NCBI GenBank assembly: GCA_017456905.1
Contig: JAFTIL010000018.1
Coordinates: forward strand, 1-48,467
Direction of reading: 5' to 3'
Length of the DNA stretch: 48,467 nt
Source: Clostridia bacterium
GTDB lineage: Bacteria; Bacillota; Clostridia; Oscillospirales; CAG-272
Positions 40,605-48,029 of the stretch are shown here, in pieces. The notes below the pieces were generated by a model. That model did not search any database. It had not been told where the DNA came from and saw nothing but the letters and a program-made list of their open reading frames with translations. The number at the start of each line of letters is the position of its first letter. Position 1 is the first letter of the stretch. A program made the translations under genes and the position numbers.

Positions 40605-41288
40605 TTATATGCCCATCGCAGACAGGATCTCCATCAGCTCCGCCGGTGTTTTCGCCACGGGCTGATCCCCCAGGGCGCGCAGGAACTCATAAGGTCGGTA
40701 TCCCCACGCCACGCTGACACATCTCATCTCCGCGTTGCGGGCGGTGTAAAAATCGACGTCGCTGTCGCCGATGTAAACACATTGATCGGGTGTCAAGGCC
40801 TCTCCCAGCTTTTCGGACGCGATCTCCATGATGGCGTAGGCCATACCGGGGTCGGGTTTGGCAGGGCGGTCATCCCTGAAGCCCTCGGCAGCTATGAACA
40901 GGCCCTCGGGGAAAAGCTGCCCCCCCAGCACCTTGACGAATTCGTCCTGTTTGTTGGAGTTCATGGCCAAAAGGCATCGGTCCTTGAGGCTGTAGAGCAG
41001 GTCGGTGATGCCCTCAAAGGGTACCGTCATGGTATAGGTATTTGCGTAATGCTTGTTGTACTCGCCCATAAGGCGGGTGACTGTATCGGTGTCATCCTTC
41101 ACCTCCGCAGGAACGGCCTCCTCAATGTATTGCCGCACCCCAAAGTTGACAAACTTCAAGACACTCTCGCGGGTATGGGTGGGATAACCCTCGGCAGCCA
41201 TCACGCGGTTGAGGCCCTCGGTAATGCCGTCGATGGTGTCGGCCAGGGTACCGTCCAGGTCGAAGATGAGAAGCTTGATAGGTTTCAT
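40605..41288 (-). CDS. HAD-superfamily phosphatase, phosphoglycolate phosphatase-like
   Basis: A 227-residue class IA HAD hydrolase with motif I DLDGTLADT near residue 10, a cap domain (about 17-85), motif II AMNSNK, the Lys in AKPDPG and motif IV GDSDVDFYTA. It is a distant paralogue of the HAD protein at 5083-5742. Likely substrates are phosphoglycolate or sugar phosphates; being first in an operon with a DUF4091 glycosidase-like gene makes a sugar phosphate reasonable but not proven. GAAAGG lies about nine bases before the ATG. Confidence 0.84.
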   Translation of the reverse strand: MKPIKLLIFDLDGTLADTIDGITEGLNRVMAAEGYPTHTRESVLKFVNFGVRQYIEEAVPAEVKDDTDTVTRLMGEYNKHYANTYTMTVPFEGITDLLYSLKDRCLLAMNSNKQDEFVKVLGGQLFPEGLFIAAEGFRDDRPAKPDPGMAYAIMEIASEKLGEALTPDQCVYIGDSDVDFYTARNAEMRCVSVAWGYRPYEFLRALGDQPVAKTPAELMEILSAMGI

Positions 41289-41320
41289 GCTTTCTGCCTT
41301 TCGTTGGTTTCGTTACCGAA

Positions 41321-41349
41321 AGTATACCATATTTTACTAATGCCGTCAA
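41321..41349 (-). promoter_or_regulatory. Promoter of the HAD-DUF4091 operon
   Basis: Leftward TTGACG (41344-41349) and TATACT (41321-41326) with a 17-base spacer, about 35 bases before the HAD start codon. Confidence 0.8.
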
Positions 41350-41710
41350 TACGTCGCGGGGAAATCTTTTTTTTCAAAATTTTTCGGTTTTGACCTTTTA
41401 TGGGATGGCTATCTCGAAATGTCATTCGTCAAAATGCACAAATGCTAAAATTTCCCTGATTTTGCTTTTTTTTTCGCCTCTCGTCGCCCGAAATCTGTCT
41501 TCTCTCTCCGGCAAGCGAACAATTGCCGTTTTATATGATATATAATATGATAGATTTTTTCACATTTTTCGAAGTCACGCAAGGATTTCGTTATTTTTTT
41601 GTCAGATTTTTTTGATAAATTTTTGTCAGTCGGATGACAAGGCAAAAAATGGGCAAACCCCTGACAAAAAACTTTGTAAGGTTTGCAAACAAATTTTTTT
41701 CGTGAAACTA

Positions 41711-41739
41711 TTGAAAAATTTTCGTCATTTTGATATAAT
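41711..41739 (+). promoter_or_regulatory. Promoter of the BMC operon (ackA)
   Basis: TTGAAA (41711-41716) and TATAAT (41734-41739) with a 17-base spacer. It lies just downstream of the TTTTTGTCAG repeats, a good place for control. Confidence 0.78.
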
Positions 41740-41796
41740 ACATGGTGAATAGATTTGTCTTCTATGAAAAATTCACATCGAAGGAGAACATTTCAC

Positions 41797-42996
41797 ATGA
41801 AAATTCTGGTCGTCAACGCCGGAAGCTCTTCCCTCAAGTATCAGCTTTTTGATATGGATGAGCAGAAGGTACTGGCAAAGGGACTTTGCGAGCAGATCGG
41901 TCCTGCGGGCAACATCACCCACAAGCGCCCCGGTCAGGCTACATATGCAGAGAGTTATCCCATGCCTACCCACAACGAGGCTATCGAACTGGTTCTGAAG
42001 CTGTTGACCGACGCCGAGTGGGGCGTCATCAAGAGCGTGGACGAGATCGGTGCCGTCGGCCACCGTTTCGCACACGGCGGCAAGTTCAAGAGCTCTCAGG
42101 TGCTCACCGATGCCGAGATGGAGTATCTTGAATCCATCGTTCCCATCAACCCCCTCCACGGCCCGCCCGCCATCAAGGGTGTGTACGCCTGCCGTGCCGT
42201 TTTGGCCGACAAGCCTCACATCGGTGTGTTTGACACATCCTTCTACTCCACCCTGGAGCCCAAGGCGTATATGTACGCCCTGCCCTACGAGTGGTACGAG
42301 AAGTACGGCATCCGCAAGTACGGCTTCCACGGCACCTCCCACCGTTACGTCGGCGCCAAGGCTGCTGAGTATCTGGGCAAGGATATCAAGGATCTGAAGA
42401 TCATCACCTGCCACATCGGCTCCGGTTCCTCCGTCACCGCCATCGACGGTGGCATCGCCGTGGACACCTCCATGGGCTTCACCCCCCAGGACGGTCTGCC
42501 CATGGGTACCCGTTGCGGCGCCATTGACCCCTCTCTCGTGACTTACATCATGAAGCAAACCGGCATGTCTCCCGACGAGATGGACAACGCTATGAACAAG
42601 AAGTCGGGTCTTCTGGGTGTTTCCGGTGTTTCCAACGACGGCCGCGAGGTCTGGACTGCTGCTGACGCGGGTAACGAGCGCGCTAAACTGGCTATGGATC
42701 TCATGGCTCGCGGTGCCATCAAGCTCATCGGCACCTACACCGCCGAGATGAACGGTCTCGACGTGCTGGTCTTCACCGCAGGCGTGGGCGAGAACGATCG
42801 CCGCACCCGTGAGATGGTTGCCGGTAATCTGTCCTTCTTCGGTATTGATTTCGATGCCGAGAAGAACATGACCGCTCCCCACGGCGATATTCTGGAGATC
42901 TCCAAGCCCGGCTCCAAGGTCAAGGTTCTGGTCATCCCCACCGACGAGGAATACATGATCGCTTGCGACACCAAGGCCCTGGCCGAGTCCCTCTGA
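41797..42996 (+). CDS. ackA: Acetate kinase
   Basis: A 399-residue acetate/propionate kinase that makes ATP from an acyl phosphate. Motifs: NAGSSSLKYQLF at the N-terminus, HRFAHGG near residue 90, GFHGTSHRYV near 180, and GSGSSVTAIDGG near 208, all as in the ASKHA kinase family. The start at 41797 has AAGGAG nine bases upstream; the earlier frame start is inside the leader. As the first gene before a BMC aldolase and acylating aldehyde dehydrogenase it probably handles the acyl phosphate produced from the compartment (lactoyl-, propionyl- or acetyl-phosphate). No phosphotransacetylase (pta or pduL) is in the window; a PduL may lie past the right edge. No encapsulation helix is seen. Confidence 0.95.
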   Translation: MKILVVNAGSSSLKYQLFDMDEQKVLAKGLCEQIGPAGNITHKRPGQATYAESYPMPTHNEAIELVLKLLTDAEWGVIKSVDEIGAVGHRFAHGGKFKSSQVLTDAEMEYLESIVPINPLHGPPAIKGVYACRAVLADKPHIGVFDTSFYSTLEPKAYMYALPYEWYEKYGIRKYGFHGTSHRYVGAKAAEYLGKDIKDLKIITCHIGSGSSVTAIDGGIAVDTSMGFTPQDGLPMGTRCGAIDPSLVTYIMKQTGMSPDEMDNAMNKKSGLLGVSGVSNDGREVWTAADAGNERAKLAMDLMARGAIKLIGTYTAEMNGLDVLVFTAGVGENDRRTREMVAGNLSFFGIDFDAEKNMTAPHGDILEISKPGSKVKVLVIPTDEEYMIACDTKALAESL

Positions 42997-43029
42997 TTTG
43001 CGGGATCCCGAATTTTCATTGATCCATAT

Positions 43030-43051
43030 CTCCCGCTCCCGCGAGCGGGAG
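43030..43051 (+). other. Intercistronic hairpin between ackA and the aldolase gene
   Basis: Nine-base perfect stem CTCCCGCTC (43030-43038) with GAGCGGGAG (43043-43051) and loop CCGC, no T-run. It is more likely an mRNA-stability or processing element than a terminator, since the aldolase gene follows with no obvious promoter of its own. Confidence 0.6.
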
Positions 43052-43101
43052 GCGGATATAAAAACCACCAAGTAAATTTTTTTGAAAGGAAAATAAAAAC
43101 T

Positions 43102-43920
43102 ATGGCACAGTCTCCCTTTGAAATCAAAAAAGAAATCGTTGACATCGGTAAGAGAATCTACGATCACGGTTTCGTTGCCGCAAACGACGGTAACATCTCT
43201 GTAAAGGTCGGCCCCAACGAGTACTACTGCACCCCTACCGGTGTATCCAAGGGCTTCATGACCCCCGACATGATCATCAAGATCGACGCCAACGGTAACA
43301 AGCTGGACGGTAAGCTGAACCCCTCCTCCGAGATCAAGATGCACATGAGAGTGTATCAGGAGCGTCCCGACGCAGGCGCTGTCGTTCACGCTCATCCCCC
43401 TGTGGCTACCGCTTTCACCGTTGCCGGTGTTGAGCTGGACCAGTACATCCTGCCCGAGGCTATTCTGACCATCGGTAACGTGCCTACCTGCGATTACGGT
43501 ATGCCCTCCACCATGGAGATCCCCGAGTCCCTGATGCCCTACATCCAGAAGCACGACGCATTCCTGCTGAAGAACCACGGCGCTCTGACCGTTGGTAACA
43601 CCCTGCTCCGCGCTTGCTTCACCATGGAAGAGGTTGAATTCAACGCAAAGATCAACCTGTACGCTCGCCAGATCGGTGCCGGCGCCAACAGCCGCATCGA
43701 CGAGATCTCCTGCCACGAGCTGGAGAGACTCATGGAGCTGCGTAAGAAGATGGGTCTGCCCGGCAAGCATCCCGGTTGTAAGTCCTGCCCCAACAAGGGT
43801 ACCGACAAGTGCAAGTGCAAGGACAACGCCGGCAAGTGCGACTGTGGTCACAACCACGGTGCCGACAACGATCTCGTCGCTGAGATCACCCGCAAGGTTC
43901 TGGCCGCTCTGGGTAAGTAA
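43102..43920 (+). CDS. BMC class II aldolase (fuculose/rhamnulose-phosphate type) with Cys-rich linker and C-terminal encapsulation helix
   Basis: A 272-residue zinc aldolase. The core (1-215) matches L-fuculose-1-phosphate aldolase: catalytic Glu77 and zinc ligands His96, His98 and His159. It would split fuculose- or rhamnulose-1-phosphate into lactaldehyde and dihydroxyacetone phosphate. After the core comes a segment with six Cys (226, 229, 237, 239, 246, 248) and two His (250, 252), then DNDLVAEITRKVLAALGK, an amphipathic helix of the type that targets enzymes into microcompartments. Similar helices begin the next two enzymes. The Cys/His segment is unusual for a linker and could bind zinc or an iron-sulfur cluster. 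GAAAGGA lies before the ATG. The substrate is inferred from the family and context. Confidence 0.9.
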   Translation: MAQSPFEIKKEIVDIGKRIYDHGFVAANDGNISVKVGPNEYYCTPTGVSKGFMTPDMIIKIDANGNKLDGKLNPSSEIKMHMRVYQERPDAGAVVHAHPPVATAFTVAGVELDQYILPEAILTIGNVPTCDYGMPSTMEIPESLMPYIQKHDAFLLKNHGALTVGNTLLRACFTMEEVEFNAKINLYARQIGAGANSRIDEISCHELERLMELRKKMGLPGKHPGCKSCPNKGTDKCKCKDNAGKCDCGHNHGADNDLVAEITRKVLAALGK

Positions 43921-43963
43921 TTTCCTCGTCGGAACCACTACTTAACAGAAAGGAAGAACCGAC

Positions 43964-45421
43964 ATGGCAATCAACTGGACTGAGGCACAGGTTGCCGAGC
44001 TGGTCGCGAAGGTCGTCTCCGAGATCCGCTCCGGTTCCCCTGCCGCAACTGAAAGCTGGGATTCCACCCAGTACAACGGTCGCAAGCTGATCGGCGTTTA
44101 CGCCACCATGGAGGAGGCCATCGCCGCCGCCGAGGTAGGCTACAAGGCCATCCGCGCCACCAGCGTCGCTGACCGCGAGAAGTTCATTACTTCCATCCGT
44201 AATTACTGCCGCGCCGAGGCAGGCACCATGGCTGCTCTCGGTGTTGCTGAAACCAAGATGGGTCGCGTGGATCACAAGACCGCCAAGCACATGTTGGTGG
44301 CCGACAAGACCCCCGGCACCGAGGACATCGTGGCCGAGGCCAAGACCGGTGACTACGGTCTGACCCTCACCGAGCGCGCTCCCTTCGGTGTGGTGGGTGC
44401 CATCACCCCCTCCACCAACCCCTCCGAGACCGTCATTTGTAACAGCATGGGTATGATCGCCGCCGGCAACGGCGTTGTGTTCAATCCTCACCCCGGCGCT
44501 ATCGCCACCTCCAACTACGCCGTTGACCTGGTCAACCGCGCCGTTCACGCCGCAGGCGGTCCCGAGGTACTGGTAGCTTCCGTGGCTAAGCCCACGCTGG
44601 ACACCGCCAACGTGATGTACAAGCACCCCGCCATTCGTCTGCTGGTCTGCACCGGCGGCCCCGGCGTGGTCAAGGCCGTTCTCGCCTCCGGTAAGAAGGC
44701 CATCGGTGCAGGCGCGGGTAACCCCCCTGTCATCGTGGACGACACCGCAGACATCGAGAAGGCCGCCAAGGACATCATCGACGGTTGCACCTTCGACAAC
44801 AACCTCCCCTGCATCGCAGAGAAGGAAGTCTTCGTGTTCAACAACGTGGCTGACCGTCTCATCGCGGGTATGCAGAAAAACGGCTGTATCCTTCTCACCC
44901 GTGAGCAGGCCGACAAGCTGGCTGACGTGGTGCTGAACAAGAAGGTCAACGAGAAGACCGGCAAGGTCTCCTACGTGGTCAACCGTGACTGCGTGGGCCG
45001 TGACGCCCGTGTCATTCTTGCCAAGATCGGCATCAACGTGGGTCCCGAGATCCGCTGCGCCATCGCCGAGGTTCCCTTCGAGCACCTGTTCGTGCAGGAG
45101 GAGCTGATGATGCCCATTCTGGGTATCGTCCGCGTCAAGGACATCGACGAGGCCATTGAGTTGGCTTGCAAGGCTGAGCATGGCAATCGCCACACCGCCC
45201 ATATGCACTCCAAGAACATCGACAACCTCTCCCGCTTCGCGAAGGAAGTGGAGACCACCATCTTCGTCAAGAACGCTCCCTCTTATGCAGGTATCGGCTT
45301 TGGCGGCGAGGGTCATACCACCTTCACCATCGCAGGCCCCACGGGCGAGGGTATCACCTCGGCTAAGTCCTTCACCAGACTCCGCCGTTGCGTGATGGCC
45401 GATCACTTCAGAATTATTTGA
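43964..45421 (+). CDS. BMC CoA-acylating aldehyde dehydrogenase (PduP/EutE-like)
   Basis: A 485-residue aldehyde dehydrogenase that makes acyl-CoA from aldehyde, CoA and NAD. Residues 3-22 (INWTEAQVAELVAKVVSEIR) form an amphipathic helix followed by a Gly/Ser/Pro-rich linker, the usual N-terminal encapsulation peptide of PduP. The catalytic Cys283 is in DNNLPCIAEKE; the Rossmann region (FGVVGAITPSTNP) and GAGAGNPPVIVD agree with the EutE/PduP group. If lactaldehyde is the substrate the product is lactoyl-CoA, but acetaldehyde or propionaldehyde are possible. Cofactor recycling would be with the alcohol dehydrogenase that follows. AGAAAGGAAG lies before the ATG. Confidence 0.93.
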   Translation: MAINWTEAQVAELVAKVVSEIRSGSPAATESWDSTQYNGRKLIGVYATMEEAIAAAEVGYKAIRATSVADREKFITSIRNYCRAEAGTMAALGVAETKMGRVDHKTAKHMLVADKTPGTEDIVAEAKTGDYGLTLTERAPFGVVGAITPSTNPSETVICNSMGMIAAGNGVVFNPHPGAIATSNYAVDLVNRAVHAAGGPEVLVASVAKPTLDTANVMYKHPAIRLLVCTGGPGVVKAVLASGKKAIGAGAGNPPVIVDDTADIEKAAKDIIDGCTFDNNLPCIAEKEVFVFNNVADRLIAGMQKNGCILLTREQADKLADVVLNKKVNEKTGKVSYVVNRDCVGRDARVILAKIGINVGPEIRCAIAEVPFEHLFVQEELMMPILGIVRVKDIDEAIELACKAEHGNRHTAHMHSKNIDNLSRFAKEVETTIFVKNAPSYAGIGFGGEGHTTFTIAGPTGEGITSAKSFTRLRRCVMADHFRII

Positions 45422-45565
45422 GGAGTACGCCAAAGTGAAACTTTTTGAAAAAGTTTCACTCTGGACTCCTTTCAAAAACTTTAAGAAATTTATTCATTAA
45501 AGTTCTTTGAATCCAAAACTTTCTTTCAAGAAAGTTTTGGCAGGGTTCGGGACAGCGTCCCGAGA
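45421..45565 (+). repeat. Intergenic palindromic repeat, copy C (three hairpins)
   Basis: Three palindromes in a row. First, AGTGAAACTT (45434-45443) pairs with 45451-45460. Second, CCAAAACTTTCTT (45513-45525) pairs perfectly with 45528-45540. Third, CGGGAC pairs with GTCCCG (45548-45562). The first matches copy B near fakA. This block lies between the aldehyde dehydrogenase and alcohol dehydrogenase genes; the promoter of the downstream genes is not evident, so it may act as a partial terminator or RNA processing point. Confidence 0.7.
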
Positions 45566-45589
45566 TACTATAGAAAGGAAACAAAAACA

Positions 45590-46816
45590 ATGGATATTTC
45601 CGCTAATCAGATCGAAGCCATTGTCCGCCAAGTCGTCGCCTCTATGGGCACCTCCGCACCCAAGGCCGCAGGTCCCCTGCCCAAGGTTGCCAAGGTGGCT
45701 ATGTTGGTCGGCCCCAAGAAGATCGAGATCCAGGAAGTTCCCCTGCCCCAGTTGGGTGAGGACGACATTCTGATCAAGGTCGAGGGCGCAGGCATCTGCG
45801 GCACCGACGTACATGAGTGGAAGATGGATCCCTTCGGTCTCATGCCCGTAGTTCTCGGTCACGAGGGCACAGGTGAGGTCGTCTACTGCGGTAAGAACAT
45901 TACCAAGGACACCGCAGGCAAGCCCCTGGGTGTTGGCGACAAGATCGTTACCTCCGTTATCTCCTGCGGCGACTGCTATAACTGCCGCATGACCCCCGGT
46001 CGCACCAACCTCTGCGCCAATCAGGGCGTTTTCGGCCTGATCGGTGACAAGAGAGGGACCGACGAGGGCAACCGTGCCAACGGTTGGTTTGCCGACTATA
46101 TGCTCATCCGCGGCGGTGAGGCTTCTGGCGCTACCTTCTTCCAGGTCAACGAACTGAACCTCAACCAGCGCATGATCCTCGAGCTGGCTTGCGTTTGCGT
46201 ACACGCCCTCGAGAGAGGCCAGAAGACCGGTCTTCTGAACTTCGGTTCCAAGGTACTGGTTCAGGGCTGCGGCCCTGTGGGTCTGGTCATGATCACCGTT
46301 CTCCGCGCAGCAGGTATCAACCACATCATCGCCGTTGACGGTAACGAAGACCGTCTGAAGGTTGCTCAGAAGATGGGTGCCAAGACCACCGTCTGCTTCA
46401 AGCGTCCCGACGAGGACACCCTGGACAAGCGCGTTGCCAAGGTTCAGGCCGTGGCCAACGGTGTCGGCGTTGATTTTGCCTTCCAGTGCACCGGTGCTCC
46501 CGTGGCCGCCGCAGACATTTACGCTTACATCCGCCGCGGTGGCGGTATGTGCGAGATGGGCTTCTTCGTCAACAACGGCGAGTATTCCGTCAACCCCCAC
46601 TTCGCTATGTGTAACAAGGAAATCGACATCGTCGGTTCTTGGGACTACAGCGCTGAGGACTACCCCAAGACCGTTGCTTTCCTGAAGCAGTGCCAGGAGA
46701 TGAACATTCCGATCGAGGAGCTCATCACCCACACCTTCCCCCTCGAGCAGATGAACGAGGCTATGGAAACCAACGTGGCGCAAAAGGGCATCAAGATTGC
46801 CTACATCGCTAAATAA
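45590..46816 (+). CDS. BMC zinc-dependent alcohol dehydrogenase (MDR family) with N-terminal encapsulation helix
   Basis: A 408-residue medium-chain zinc dehydrogenase. Residues 3-20 (ISANQIEAIVRQVVASMG) form an amphipathic helix followed by a Pro/Ala linker, a likely targeting peptide absent from cytosolic relatives. Catalytic zinc ligands: Cys70, His91 and Glu92 region (GHEGTGE); structural zinc: Cys126, 129, 132 and 142. The NAD fold has QGCGPVGL. Most characterised BMCs use iron-type dehydrogenases such as PduQ or EutG, so a zinc MDR enzyme here is less usual. It may reduce lactaldehyde to 1,2-propanediol and recycle NADH. GAAAGGAAAC lies before the ATG. Confidence 0.9.
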   Translation: MDISANQIEAIVRQVVASMGTSAPKAAGPLPKVAKVAMLVGPKKIEIQEVPLPQLGEDDILIKVEGAGICGTDVHEWKMDPFGLMPVVLGHEGTGEVVYCGKNITKDTAGKPLGVGDKIVTSVISCGDCYNCRMTPGRTNLCANQGVFGLIGDKRGTDEGNRANGWFADYMLIRGGEASGATFFQVNELNLNQRMILELACVCVHALERGQKTGLLNFGSKVLVQGCGPVGLVMITVLRAAGINHIIAVDGNEDRLKVAQKMGAKTTVCFKRPDEDTLDKRVAKVQAVANGVGVDFAFQCTGAPVAAADIYAYIRRGGGMCEMGFFVNNGEYSVNPHFAMCNKEIDIVGSWDYSAEDYPKTVAFLKQCQEMNIPIEELITHTFPLEQMNEAMETNVAQKGIKIAYIAK

Positions 46817-46833
46817 GAAAAGGAGTTACCGCC

Positions 46834-47184
46834 ATGGCAGCTCTTGGAATGATTGAAGTTTACGGATTTGCCACCTCCGTAGTCGTCGCCGATGCCTGTG
46901 CAAAGGCTGCCGACGTAAAGATCGTGGCTATCGACCGTAACAAGCCCGCCAACGCAGATCAGTGCGAGGTGCCGCTGGTAATGGTCGTTAAGTTCGAGGG
47001 TAATCCTGCTGCCGTCGAGGCCGCCCACGATGCGGGCAAGGTCGAAGCTGAAAAGCGCGGACTATTCATTACCTCTCGAATCATCGCGGGACTTGACCCC
47101 AGCGTCGAGTGGTTCGCCCACCTGACCGCTACGGGTCGCGACAAGCTCCGCAATTACACCACCGTTGACGGCAAAAAGGTCTGA
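46834..47184 (+). CDS. BMC shell protein (single BMC domain) with enlarged pore loop
   Basis: A 116-residue single BMC-domain protein. The start MAALGMIEVYGFATSVVVADACAK (shown here only as family-type N-terminus, AALGMIEVYG) and GNPAAVEAAHDAG mark the BMC fold. Where PduA/EutM-like proteins have the short pore motif KIGSG, this one has a longer loop, RNKPANADQCEVPLV, with Cys44. It resembles a BMC-H subfamily with the NKPANAD loop that occurs in glycyl-radical-type compartments, I believe; the link is by memory of the motif. Six Cys around a hexamer axis could bind a metal cluster or form a redox gate. The C-terminus extends beyond the domain (DPSVEWFAHL and a basic tail). AAAGGAG lies before the ATG. 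Confidence 0.88.
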   Translation: MAALGMIEVYGFATSVVVADACAKAADVKIVAIDRNKPANADQCEVPLVMVVKFEGNPAAVEAAHDAGKVEAEKRGLFITSRIIAGLDPSVEWFAHLTATGRDKLRNYTTVDGKKV

Positions 47185-47242
47185 CGAACAGACGCCTCAA
47201 CGCATAAAAAACAAAAAATAATTTTTTAAGGAGAATAAAACA

Positions 47243-47515
47243 ATGAACGAAGCTCTTGGTATGGTTGAAACTCGTGGTCTCGTAGCTGCAATCGAGGCAG
47301 CTGATGCAATGGTTAAGGCCGCTAACGTTACTCTGATCGGCTCTGAGAAGATCGGTTCCGGTCTCGTGTCCGTCATGGTCCGCGGCGACGTCGGTGCTGT
47401 TAAGGCTGCTGTTGAGGCAGGCGGCGCTGCTGCTTCCCGTCTCGGCGAGGTCATCGCTACTCACGTCATCCCCAGACCCCACACCGACGTGGATAAGCTC
47501 CTGCCCTCCATCTAA
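47243..47515 (+). CDS. BMC hexameric shell protein (PduA/EutM-like), copy 1
   Basis: A 90-residue canonical BMC-H protein: [20 protein letters not shown] at the N-terminus, pore motif EKIGSGLV near residue 35-42, [13 protein letters not shown], and the C-terminal [14 protein letters not shown]. It forms hexagonal tiles of the shell with a small polar pore. AAGGAG lies before the ATG. Its product differs from the shell protein at 48030-48302 at only one residue (Ser versus Lys at position 89). Confidence 0.97.
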   Translation: MNEALGMVETRGLVAAIEAADAMVKAANVTLIGSEKIGSGLVSVMVRGDVGAVKAAVEAGGAAASRLGEVIATHVIPRPHTDVDKLLPSI

Positions 47516-47524
47516 GAAGAACGA

Positions 47525-47600
47525 GGGGCACTGCCCCTGACCCCGCCTGAAACCCTTTTTAAAAAAAGGGTTTCAGGACTTCCCGAAAACTTTTAAATAA
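47525..47600 (+). repeat. Intergenic palindromic repeat, copy D
   Basis: GGGGCACTGCCCC-type palindrome (47525-47537), then a 15-base stem CCTGAAACCCTTTTT (47546-47560) with its partner AAAAAGGGTTTCAGG (47563-47577), then GAAAACTTTTA. It belongs to the same loose family as copies B, C and E. The T/A stretches could allow partial termination between shell genes. Confidence 0.7.
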
Positions 47601-47658
47601 GGATTTGAGACTGGGGAAAAACGTTCTTGCCTACCAAACGAAAGCGAGGTACTGAAAC

Positions 47659-47943
47659 ATGGAAAAGGCAATCGCTCTGCTGGAAGTCCAGGCAATGGTT
47701 ACGGCTATTGTAGGTCTTGACGCGATGGTCAAGGCCGCCGACGTGAAGCTCATTCACGTTGAAAAGCGCTTGGGCGGACGACTCGTCACTCTCGTGGTCG
47801 AGGGTAGCGTTTCTGCGGTCCAGGCTGCCGCCGAAGCCGGCAAAGCTGCCGCTGCCGAGGTCGGTCCCGTCAAGCTTTGTGAGGTCATCGCTCGTCCTCA
47901 CGAGGAAGTTATGAAGTTCCTTCGCACCGATCCCGTGCCCTGA
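47659..47943 (+). CDS. BMC hexameric shell protein, divergent type
   Basis: A 94-residue BMC-H protein. KAIALLEVQAMVTAIVGLDA begins the domain, and the pore region is EKRLGGRLV instead of EKIGSGLV, so the central pore would be lined by different, more basic residues. AEAGKAAAAEVGPV and IARPHEEVMKFL complete the domain. It is set off from the neighbouring shell genes by spacers of about 140 and 86 bases. GCGAGGT before the ATG is a modest ribosome site. It likely provides a shell tile of different permeability. Confidence 0.93.
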   Translation: MEKAIALLEVQAMVTAIVGLDAMVKAADVKLIHVEKRLGGRLVTLVVEGSVSAVQAAAEAGKAAAAEVGPVKLCEVIARPHEEVMKFLRTDPVP

Positions 47944-48029
47944 TGGCAGGATCGCCCGCGAATGAAACTTATATACGTAAGCCCTTAAAACAAATTTTAA
48001 AAGTAAATTTTCTTTAGGAGGAAAATACA

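Larger units (their letters stand above)
41289..41796. other. Long AT-rich divergent intergenic region before ackA
   Basis: This 508-base stretch separates the leftward HAD operon from the rightward BMC operon. It holds both promoters at its ends. The middle (about 41400-41700) is very AT-rich and has no credible gene; the 66-codon leftward frame there lacks a ribosome site. It contains TTTTTGTCAG twice in the same direction (41596-41605 and 41620-41629) and once inverted (41661-41670), plus a small inverted repeat TTGTCA-n6-TGACAA (41623-41640). These are candidates for a regulator site controlling the BMC operon. Confidence 0.5.

Noticed and set aside
41445-41645. 66-codon leftward frame in the ackA upstream region
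   Set aside because: Lys-rich product from AT-rich DNA, no ribosome site; better explained as regulatory spacer.
41773-43938. 721-codon leftward frame opposite ackA and the aldolase
   Set aside because: Shadow frame; both sense genes are unmistakable families.
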